From positions 1 through 49,152 of the forward strand of contig JBGSTZ010000022.1 of assembly GCA_041736255.1 (NCBI GenBank): 49,152 bases of DNA. The letters are read 5' to 3'. Origin of the DNA: AVCC01 sp041736255. GTDB taxonomy: Bacteria; Pseudomonadota; Gammaproteobacteria; Burkholderiales; Burkholderiaceae_D. The notes below the pieces were generated by a model. That model had not been told where the DNA came from. It was given only the letters and a program-made list of their open reading frames with translations, and searched no databases. Positions 9,112 to 18,200 of this stretch are shown piece after piece (the first letter of the stretch is position 1; each line of letters begins with the position of its first letter). The position numbers were made by a program, and so were the translations under genes.

Positions 9112-9489
9112 TTATTTATTGACGCGGTTGAGTTCTTCTCGCAAGACCTTGATGTCGTCTTGCAAGGCATCCGCTGCCGTTTGCGCTTTGGCTGAGTTGG
9201 CTTTGCTTTGCGCCAGTTTGGCGTCCGCCTCGGCCTGGTTCGCCAGAGTGTTTGCCAGCTTGTAATTTTTTGCGGCCATCGCTTTATTCGCTAATGCCAT
9301 TTTTTCACGCGCCGCATTCATCTCGACCGGAGCAAATTCTGCACCGCCCGCTCCGGCGGCATTCTCAACAGCCGCTTTGGACACAGCAACCGACGCGGTC
9401 GCTGGCGTCTTCATGCTGCTGCAACCTACAGTCAGAACAACTACTGCACCGCAAAAAACGGTTAGCCATTTTTTTGAAGGTGTTGTCAT
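9112..9489 (-). CDS. DUF4398 lipoprotein
   Basis: A 125-residue lipoprotein (lipobox TVGC, Cys23) made of one DUF4398 domain: Ala-rich helices with MALANKAMAAKNYKLANTLA, ending in a coiled-coil tail ALQDDIKVLREELNRVNK. The frame is open to 9609, but ATG 9489 has GGAGAGA 7 bp upstream and starts the signal peptide. It is homologous in layout to the N-terminal half of the next gene (8144-9034), suggesting duplication, with one copy gaining an OmpA domain (inference). A TGTGCG-type palindrome lies 82 bp upstream. Confidence 0.85.
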   Translation of the reverse strand: MTTPSKKWLTVFCGAVVVLTVGCSSMKTPATASVAVSKAAVENAAGAGGAEFAPVEMNAAREKMALANKAMAAKNYKLANTLANQAEADAKLAQSKANSAKAQTAADALQDDIKVLREELNRVNK

Positions 9490-9571
9490 TATTTCTCTCC
9501 GGTAAAAGGTTGAATCAAACCAAATATTGCTCTCGATACAGGATGTTATAAGCTGTATTTTTAATTTGATC

Positions 9572-9587
9572 CGTACGCAAACGCACA
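9572..9587. promoter_or_regulatory. TGTGCG-N4-CGYACA operator, site F
   Basis: On the minus strand it reads TGTGCGTTTGCGTACG, matching 10 of 12 arm positions of TGTGCG-N4-CGCACA. It is 82 bp upstream of the DUF4398 lipoprotein start. It shares the divergent intergenic region with site E, 100 bp away. Confidence 0.55.
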
Positions 9588-9646
9588 TAGCACCAGTTCG
9601 TATTTGCAATTATTGCTTAGAATAAGCAGACAATAAAAAGCTCCAG

Positions 9647-9687
9647 TTGTGTGCGGGTTGTGTGCGGACTGTGTGCGTTCGCGTACA
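9647..9687. promoter_or_regulatory. TGTGCG operator, site E, with three tandem half-sites
   Basis: The palindrome TGTGCGTTCGCGTACA (9672-9687) matches 11 of 12 arm positions. It is preceded by two more TGTGTGCG half-sites, giving three direct repeats at 9647, 9658 and 9669, spaced exactly 11 bp, about one helical turn. The block ends 63 bp before the DUF3096 gene. Confidence 0.65.
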
Positions 9688-9750
9688 GTGAATAGCCTCT
9701 ATTTCGTCTAATATAACGTACTCAATCACTGCATTCTAAAAGAGTCCACC

Positions 9751-9903
9751 ATGAATATTTCCATAAGCCTGATTCCTGTCGTATCGCTTATCGCCGGCAT
9801 CTTGATCCTTCTTATTCCCCGGCTGTTATCGACGATCGTGGCCATTTATCTGATCATGATTGGCTTGGTAGGATTATTTGATATTGAACGTTTTCTGCGA
9901 TAA
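9751..9903 (+). CDS. DUF3096 mini membrane protein
   Basis: A 50-residue, almost entirely hydrophobic protein of two helices joined by PRLLS. The pattern LIAGILILLIPRLL then VAIYLIMIGLVGLF is characteristic of DUF3096. The function is not established. Its stop is only 3 bp from the AsmA start, so the two are translationally coupled. A TGTGCG-type operator with tandem half-sites lies just upstream. Confidence 0.85.
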   Translation: MNISISLIPVVSLIAGILILLIPRLLSTIVAIYLIMIGLVGLFDIERFLR

Positions 9904-9906
9904 ATC

Positions 9907-12018
9907 ATGGCACTGCAACGCCGCACCAAAATAACGCTTGCCGCTGTCGCCGCCACTCTGATTGCTGTACCTGCGGTGGCGCTAGTAGTGCTGCTCAATT
10001 TTGACTGGAACCGGGCTAAACCGTGGCTCAATGCACGCACCAGTGAAGCGATCGGGCGGCCGTTCGTAATCGCAGGCGATCTTGCGCTGACGTGGCAAAA
10101 GCAAGCCGAGCCCCCCCCCGAGCCACATCAAGGTGCAGGTTGGCGCGACATGGTTCCGTGGCCGCATTTAGTCGCGCAAGAGGTGCATATCGGCAATCCG
10201 CCTGCCATGACAGAGCCAGCCCCGGCTCCGGCGGCAAGCGGCAAAAATGCGAACGCACCACTGCTGCCGGCCGAGATGGCGAACATCCGGCAGTTCTCTT
10301 TTTCTCTTAATCCGCTGGCCTTGCTGGCGAAAAAAATCGTAATCCCCGTCCTGCACTTCGATTCGCCTGCCGTGCGCTTGCAGCGCAATGCCGATGGCAC
10401 GAACAACTGGACTTTCAAGAAAGACGAAGAGGCGTCGCCTTGGCAACTGGACTTGCAACGCGTCGTCTTCACTAAAGGCAGCATCCACCTGATCGACGCC
10501 ATCAAGCATGCCGACGTGACGGCAGATATCGACACGCTCGATGCGGACCCGCGTTATGGCATTGCCTGGAAGGTGCGCGGCAAGTTCAACGGTGAAAAAA
10601 TCAGCGGCAACGGTCGCGCCGGTGCGGTGTTGTCGCTGCAACACCAGACCGTGCCTTATCCGATCATGGCCAATCTGCGCATCGGAAAAACCGCAATCGC
10701 AGTCGAAGGCACGCTGACCAAGCCGACCGATCTGGCGGCAATCGACATGCGCTTGAAAGCATCCGGCGCGAGCATGGCGCAACTGTATGCACTGACCGGC
10801 ATAGTCATGCCGGAGACGCCGCCATTTGGCACCGAAGGCCATTTGACCGGCACTCTGAGCCCGGATGGCGGTCATTGGATTTACGAAAAATTCAGCGGCA
10901 AAGTCGGCTCCAGCGATATCGCCGGCAGCCTGGAATATCAATCGAAACAGCCGCGCGCGCTGGTATCCGGAACAGTGGTGTCGCGCTTGTTGCAATTTTC
11001 CGATCTTGCCCCTCTGATCGGTGCCGACTCGAATACCAGCAAGGTCAAACGTGGTGCAGACGCGGTCCAGCCGACCGGCAAAGCATTGCCGGTCGAACCT
11101 TTCAAGACGGAACGCTGGACCAGTATCGATGCCGACATCAAATTTAATGCTGAAAAAATCGTCCGCAATAAGGAATTACCCATCAACAAACTGACCACGC
11201 ACCTGCGCTTGCAAGACGGCGTAGTGTCCTTGTCTCCACTCAATTTTGATATGGCCGGAGGAAGCCTGATTTCGAACATCAAGCTCGACGGTAGCGGAGC
11301 AGCCGGCAAAAATGCGATCAAAGCGACCATGAAAGTGACAGCACGCCATTTAAAGTTGAAACAATTATTTCCTGCCCTGGAACCGCTGCAAGCGAGTGTC
11401 GGCCAAATCAATGGCGACGTATCTTTGAGCGCAGTGGGCAACTCTGTGGCTAGTTTGCTGGGCGCGTCCAACGGCGAAATCAAGGCACTGATCAACCAAG
11501 GCACGATTAGCAAACTCTTGCTGGAAGAAATGGGATTGAATATCGGCAACGTGATACTTACGCATTTGGTCGGTGACAAACAAGTCAAACTCAATTGCTT
11601 GGCGGCCGATTTTGGTGTGACCAATGGTGTGATGCAAACGCGCAGTTTTATTATTGATACGGACGATGCGATTCTCGATATCAACGGCAACATCAATCTG
11701 GCGCAGGAAAAACTGGATTTGACCATCAAACCGAATAGCAAAGGTCTGCGCGTGTTCTCGCTCAGAGCGCCGCTGTATGTACGCGGCAGCTTCAAGCAAC
11801 CGGACGTGAGCGTTGACAAGGGTGTATTGGCGATGCGGGCAGGCGGTGCAATTGCGCTGGCGGCCTTGGCGCCGATCGCAGCCCTACTTCCATTGATCAC
11901 GGCCGGGCCGGGGGAAGACAGCGAATGTGCCAAGCTTTTGGCAGATGCGCACGTTAGGCCGGTAGCGCCGCCACCGGGCAAGACGTACCGCAGCAAAGTC
12001 AAACCCAAGGTCGATTGA
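9907..12018 (+). CDS. AsmA-family inner-membrane-anchored protein
   Basis: A 703-residue AsmA-family protein: an N-terminal signal anchor (about residues 9-30), then the AsmA N-terminal beta-rich region (FVIAGDLALTWQ, WPHLVAQEVHIGNPP) and the C-terminal AsmA_2-type domain ending in LDLTIKPNSKGL and LYVRGSFKQPDVSV. AsmA-like proteins of the bridge/repeating-beta-groove type are linked to phospholipid transport and outer-membrane assembly. A run of nine C at 10111-10119 encodes Pro-Pro-Pro near residue 70 and is a possible slippage site. It is coupled to DUF3096 and followed by cyclic glucan synthase. Confidence 0.9.
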   Translation: MALQRRTKITLAAVAATLIAVPAVALVVLLNFDWNRAKPWLNARTSEAIGRPFVIAGDLALTWQKQAEPPPEPHQGAGWRDMVPWPHLVAQEVHIGNPPAMTEPAPAPAASGKNANAPLLPAEMANIRQFSFSLNPLALLAKKIVIPVLHFDSPAVRLQRNADGTNNWTFKKDEEASPWQLDLQRVVFTKGSIHLIDAIKHADVTADIDTLDADPRYGIAWKVRGKFNGEKISGNGRAGAVLSLQHQTVPYPIMANLRIGKTAIAVEGTLTKPTDLAAIDMRLKASGASMAQLYALTGIVMPETPPFGTEGHLTGTLSPDGGHWIYEKFSGKVGSSDIAGSLEYQSKQPRALVSGTVVSRLLQFSDLAPLIGADSNTSKVKRGADAVQPTGKALPVEPFKTERWTSIDADIKFNAEKIVRNKELPINKLTTHLRLQDGVVSLSPLNFDMAGGSLISNIKLDGSGAAGKNAIKATMKVTARHLKLKQLFPALEPLQASVGQINGDVSLSAVGNSVASLLGASNGEIKALINQGTISKLLLEEMGLNIGNVILTHLVGDKQVKLNCLAADFGVTNGVMQTRSFIIDTDDAILDINGNINLAQEKLDLTIKPNSKGLRVFSLRAPLYVRGSFKQPDVSVDKGVLAMRAGGAIALAALAPIAALLPLITAGPGEDSECAKLLADAHVRPVAPPPGKTYRSKVKPKVD
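10111..10119 (+). repeat. Poly-C tract (nine C) inside asmA-like gene
   Basis: Nine consecutive C encode three prolines at codons 69-71. It is in frame here. Gain or loss of one base would truncate the AsmA protein early. Confidence 0.8.
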
Positions 12019-12109
12019 ATTTATAGTCCCCGGTTAGTAGCGTTCCCTGCTCTGTTACTCTGCAAATTGGGAACAAGCTGCAGGGCAGCAATCAATCCAT
12101 GTTCACTCT

Positions 12110-12127
12110 TTGTGCGCTAACGCACAA
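12110..12127. promoter_or_regulatory. TGTGCG operator, site A (perfect palindrome)
   Basis: TTGTGCG-CTAA-CGCACAA is a perfect 7+7 inverted repeat, the best copy of the motif. It lies about 123 bp upstream of the cyclic glucan synthase start at 12250. Confidence 0.7.
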
Positions 12128-12249
12128 TCTAATCCACTGCTCCAGTGGTAATATCAAAAAATCAATTTTAACGCCGCACTGCAAGGTGCGGTGTTGCATC
12201 TTTTCCTGAATCAATTCAATTGAATGATCGATTTACGGGAGCCTCAAAA

Positions 12250-15200
12250 TTGAAACTAGATCGCACATTCCTACGCAATACGCCACGTTTCTTATCCGGC
12301 CTCAGGAAGACATCACTGCCCAACAGCATGTTCGGCCGGCAAGCCTATGACGAGTTGCCGCTGCGCGCCGAATTATTCAGCGCTTTGCAGATGGAGCAAC
12401 ACGGACGTATTCTGGCCAACGCACACAAGCTCAGCACCGGACGTGTACGCGATCAATTGTTAGCGCGCCTGGCCGATAATGAAAACATTATCATCGACAC
12501 CTGCAACCAGATAGCCGAGGCAACTAAAACTGGCCGGCAAATGACGCATGCGTCTGAATGGCTACTCGATAATTTCTATCTGATCGAAGAACAGATCCGC
12601 ACCGCCAAGCGACATCTTCCCAAAAATTACAGCAAGGAATTGCCACGTCTGTTACGCGGTAGCACTCAAGGCAGGCCACGCGTATACGACATCGCACTGG
12701 AAACCATTGCACACGGCGATGGCAACGTCGATCCTGAAAACCTGTCCCGCTTCGTAGCCGCCTACCAGCAGGTCACGACGCTCAATCTGGGCGAACTGTG
12801 GGCGATTCCGATCATGTTGCGCCTGGCGCTGATCGAGAACCTGCGGCGCGTCGCCGCACGTCTGGCAATAACCCGCTTCAACCGTAACCTGGCTTATTCC
12901 TGGGCCGACAAAATGGTGGAGGCCGCTGAAAAAAATCCTAACAATCTGATCCTGCTGGTGGCCGACATGGCCCGTTCCAATCCACCGATGGACAGTGCAT
13001 TCGTGGCCGAACTGGTGCGGCGTCTGCAAGGGCAAAGTCCGGCACTGACGCTGCCACTTACCTGGCTGTCGCAACATCTGGCAAATTCCGGCCAAACCAT
13101 CGAACTCATGGTTCAGTTGGAAACACAACAGCAAGCCACCGATCAGGTATCCATTAGCAATAGCATCTGCAGTCTGCGCTTTCTCAGTGCAATGGACTGG
13201 CGCGAATTTGTCGAAACCATGAGTGTAGTCGACCACACCTTGCGCAAAGATCCGGCCGACGTCTACGCGCGAATGGATTTTGCTACGCGCGACAACTATC
13301 GGCATGTAGTGGAAAAAATTGCCAGGCACAGCCGTCTGTCCGAAGTTGAAGTCGCCGATAACGCGATTCGACTTGCCCGCGCCAAGCTGGCCCAGGCTGG
13401 GACTGTGGCTGGAACCGAAGCCGAAGACCGCACCGCACATGTTGGTTATTATCTTATCGGCAATGGTTTGTCAGAATTGGAAAGCGCGGCAGCTTTCCAA
13501 TTACCGGCATCGGAAGCACTGCGGCGAGCGTCCAGAGACGCACCATTAACGGTCTATCTTGGCAGCATATTTTTGCTTACATTGGCCGCCACCGGCGTCA
13601 TCGTTTTTAAAGCTGCTGCCGATGGCATGGACGCATGGCTGCTCGCCCTGCTCGCATTGATCGCATTAGTGGCCACCAGCCAGCTTGCGTTATCCCTCGT
13701 CAACTGGTTTGCTACCTTGATCGCCCTGCCAAGTCCGCTCCCGCGCATGGATTATTCCGAGGGTATTCCACCCGAATCGCGCACGCTGGTCGTGGTGCCG
13801 ACGATGCTATTCACGACGCAGAGTATCGACAGCCTGACCGAGGCTCTTGAGGTCCACTTTCTTGCCAACCGCGACGACAGTTTGCACTTTTGTCTGCTGA
13901 CCGATTTTGCCGATGCGAAAACAGAAGAGATGCCAGCCGATAAGGGCTTGCTGGAATACGCGAAAGAAAGCATTGATGTACTGAATAAAAAATATCGTCA
14001 CACCAAGGGCGACAATTTTTTGCTGTTGCATCGGCCGCGACGCTGGAATGCACAGGAAAAAATCTGGATGGGTTACGAGCGCAAACGCGGCAAGTTGGGC
14101 GACCTCAACGCTTTCTTGCGCGGCGGCCCTGCCGAGGCGTTCGCGTTGATTGTTGGCAATACCGACGGTCTGACTAACATTCAGTATGTGATTACGCTGG
14201 ACACCGATACCCAATTGCCACGCGACACTGCACGGCAGTTCGTGGCCACCATGGCGCATCCTTTGAACCGGGCGCAGTTTGACGAAACACGCCAGTGCGT
14301 GTGCGAAGGCTACGGCATCCTGCAACCGCGGGTGGTGGTCAGTTTGCCCAGCGCCGAGGCTTCGCGCTATGAACTGTTATGTGGCGGCGAAGCAGGGATC
14401 GATCCATACACGCGCACTGTTTCCGACGTCTATCAGGATCTATTCGGCGAAGGATCTTTCATCGGCAAAGGAATCTACGATGTCGACGTATTCGAACATG
14501 CATTGAACGGCCGCATGCCGGAAAACCGCATCCTCAGCCATGACCTGCTCGAAGGATGTTATGCACGTGCCGGCTTATTGAGCGATGTACAACTCTATGA
14601 AGAATATCCACACAGCTACAGCGCCGACGTCAAACGCCGCCGTCGCTGGATACGCGGCGACTGGCAGATCGCATCGTGGCTGCTGCCCAGCGTACCCGGC
14701 GCACGCGATGCAAAGACGGGCAAGGTCCGTCGCTACCGTAATCCGCTATCGGCATTGTCACGCTGGAAGCTGTTCGATAATCTGCGCCGCAGCCTCGTAC
14801 CGTTTGCGATGCTTGCATTGTTATTAACAGGTTGGGCCATTTTTTCGTCAACCTCGTCTTCAGCCTGGTTCTGGACCGGCACGGTGCTGGGCATCGTGCT
14901 GATTCCACCGGCCTGCGCGTTCCTCTGGAACCTCGTGCACAAGCCAACCGATGTGCTGTTCCGTCAGCATTTTTCTGCAGTACTGCAGTCAACTATCCAG
15001 AACTTCGTCCATGCTGCACTGACACTGATCTTCCTGCCGTATGAAACCGGGTTCACTCTTGACACAATCGTACGCACCCATTGGCGGATACTGGTCTCGC
15101 ACAGGCGGCTGCTGGAATGGAATCCCTACAGCGCGGCTAACCGCAATGCAGACCAGTCAAGCAATACGCTATCTTCCTATTATCGTTCGATGTGGATCGC

Positions 15201-18200
15201 ACCGGTGGCAGCGCTGGCGAGCGCTATCTGGCTGACCATGAATAATCTGGTTGCAATGGAAGCTGCTACGCCGATTCTGCTGCTGTGGTGGGCCTCACCC
15301 ATCATCGCGTACTGGATCAGCCAGCCTATTGCACGCCGCAGCGCACAGTTGTCCGAGGAGCAGACGTTGTTCCTGAAATCGATGTCGCGCAAGACTTGGC
15401 ACTTTTTTGAAACCTACGTTGGTCCGGAAGGCAACTGGCTACCGCCCGACAATGTGCAGGAACATCCGGTGGCAGTAACCGCGTACCGCACCTCACCTAC
15501 CAACATCGGCCTGTCGCTGCTTGCCAATCTGAGCGCGTATGACTTCGGTTATATCCCTGCCGGACAATTCATTGAACGGTCCCAAAATACGCTGAGAACC
15601 ATGGCTGCGCTGGAACGTCATCAAGGCCATTTCTACAACTGGTACGACACGCAATACCTGACACCGCTGCATCCAATGTATGTATCGGCAGTGGACAGCG
15701 GCAACCTTGCCGGCCACCTGCTTACGCTGGGTCCGGGCTTGACGGGATTGCTGGATACGCAAATCCTCGGCACTCGCGTATTTTCCGGCATCCGCGATAC
15801 CTTTGAAATCCTGCAGGCCATTGCCGGCGATGCAGATACAGCACAACGAAGGAAATTGATCCAGTTCGAACAAGACCTCGAATCCGCCTGCCAGTCTGCA
15901 CCATGCACACTGATGGTCGCCCATGATTGCCTGGAACGACTGAGCCACTGCGCGGCTAACTTCGTTACCGGCCTTGACACCATGCCCGATTTGCCGATCA
16001 ACGTATGGGCACGCGCCCTTGCAAGCCAGTGCCGTGAAGCGTTAAATGAACTCAACTTTCTAGCACCGTGGACACAAATGCTCGAACCTGGCAATTGGGC
16101 CAGCGTCTTCCCTGAACTAGGCCAGATTCCAACGTTGCGACAGCTGGCGCGACTCCATACCAATTTGACACCGGCGTTTGAACAGCGACTTGCCGGCCAA
16201 GCCAATTTACAACAGACGCTCCGCATGCCCGCGCTTCAACAACTGGTGTCTGATGGCAGCCGCCGTGCCGCCGAACGCATCCTGTTGATCGACCAGCTTG
16301 CGCTGCAATCGATAGAGTTCGCACGCATGGAATACGGCTTTCTGTACGACCCTGCCACGCACCTGCTGGCAATCGGTTACAACGTCACCGAGCGGCGCCT
16401 CGATGCCAGTTACTATGACCTGCTGGCTTCCGAAGCAAGGCTGACCACCTTCGTTGGCATTGCGCAAGGACAATTACCGCAAGAAAGCTGGTTCGCACTC
16501 GGGCGCCAACTCACCATCGCCGGTGGTAAACCCATTCTGTTGTCGTGGAGCGGATCGATGTTCGAATACCTGATGCCGCTGCTAGTGATGCCGACATTTG
16601 AAAACACCCTGCTCGACCAGACTTATCATTCTGCAGTAGCGCGACAAATCGAATACGGCCTGCAGCGTAGTGTGCCGTGGGGCATTTCAGAATCAGGCTA
16701 CAACGCTTTCGATGCCAGTCTGAATTATCAGTACCGTGCATTCGGCGTGCCGGGACTCGGCTTTAAACGCGGACTCGGCGACGATCTGGTGATTGCACCG
16801 TATGCCTCGATGATGGCATTGATGGTGGCGCCTGAAAAAGCATGTAGCAACCTGCAGCAAATGTCCACCCAAGGATTCGCAGGCGAGTTCGGCTTCTATG
16901 AAGCAATCGATTACACGCCGTCACGCCTGCCACGCGGGCAGACCAATACGGTGATTCGTTCGTTCATGGCGCATCATCAGGGCATGGGATTTCTGTCGTT
17001 GGCATATCTGCTTCTCGACCGTCCATTGCAAAAGCGTTTTGAATCCGACCCCCTGTTCCAGGCCACGATGTCGCTGCTGCATGAGCGCGTGCCGAAAGCC
17101 TCCGCGACTTATTCGAATACAACGGAATTGGCCGACATCCGCACCGTATCGACCACCCAGGAAATGCAGATGCGGGTGCTGCAGCGCCCTGACTCCCGCA
17201 CGCCGGAAGTGCAGCTGTTGTCCAACGGTCGCTACCACGTAATGATTTCCAGCGCCGGCGGCAGCTACAGCCGCTGGAACGACCTGTCGGTCACCCGCTG
17301 GCGTGAAGACTGCACGCGCGATAACTGGGGCACATTCTGTTATGTCCGCGACCTGGAAGACGGCCGCTATTGGTCGACCGCATTCCAGCCGACATTGATG
17401 GAGCCGCAGAATTACGAAGTAATTTTTTCCGAAGGCCGCGCCGAATTCCGTCGTAGCGACAACAACTTCAACATGCACACAGAAATCGTTGTGTCGCCGG
17501 AAGACGATATCGAACTGCGCCGTACACACATCATCAATAGTTCGCGCCAGAGCAGAACCATCGACATCACCAGCTATGCAGAAGTGGTGCTGGCACCAGC
17601 TGCGGCCGATGCGGCGCATCCAGCATTTTCCAACCTGTTCGTCCAGACTGAAATTATCCATAAATGCCGTGCCATTCTGTGCACTCGTCGCCCGCGTTCT
17701 GCGAATGAAAAAATGCCGTGGATGTTCCATCTGATGGCGGTGCATGGCGCCGTCATTGACGCAGTATCGTACGAAACCGACCGCATGCAATTCATTGGCC
17801 GCGGCAATACCGTCGCTGCGCCGCAAGCGATGCGGGACGCAGCGCCGTTGACGGATACCGAAGGTTCGGTACTCGACCCGATCGTCGCGATCCGTTATCA
17901 GATCACTATCGGCGCAGAACAGACGGCCACCTTCGACATGGTGACCGGCGTCGGAGAATCGCGCGAACTCTGTCTGGGTTTGATCGACAAATATCAGGAT
18001 CGTCATCTGGCAGATCGCGTGGTCGAACTGTCGGGAGCCCACAGCCAGGTGGTGCTGCGCCAATTGAACGCCAGCGAAGCGGATGCGCAACTATATGGCC
18101 GCTTGGCAAACTCGATTATTTATGTCAATCCGCTATTGCGCGCCGATGCCAGCGTCCTGATACGCAATCAACGTGGGCAATCCGGTTTGTGGAGCTATGC

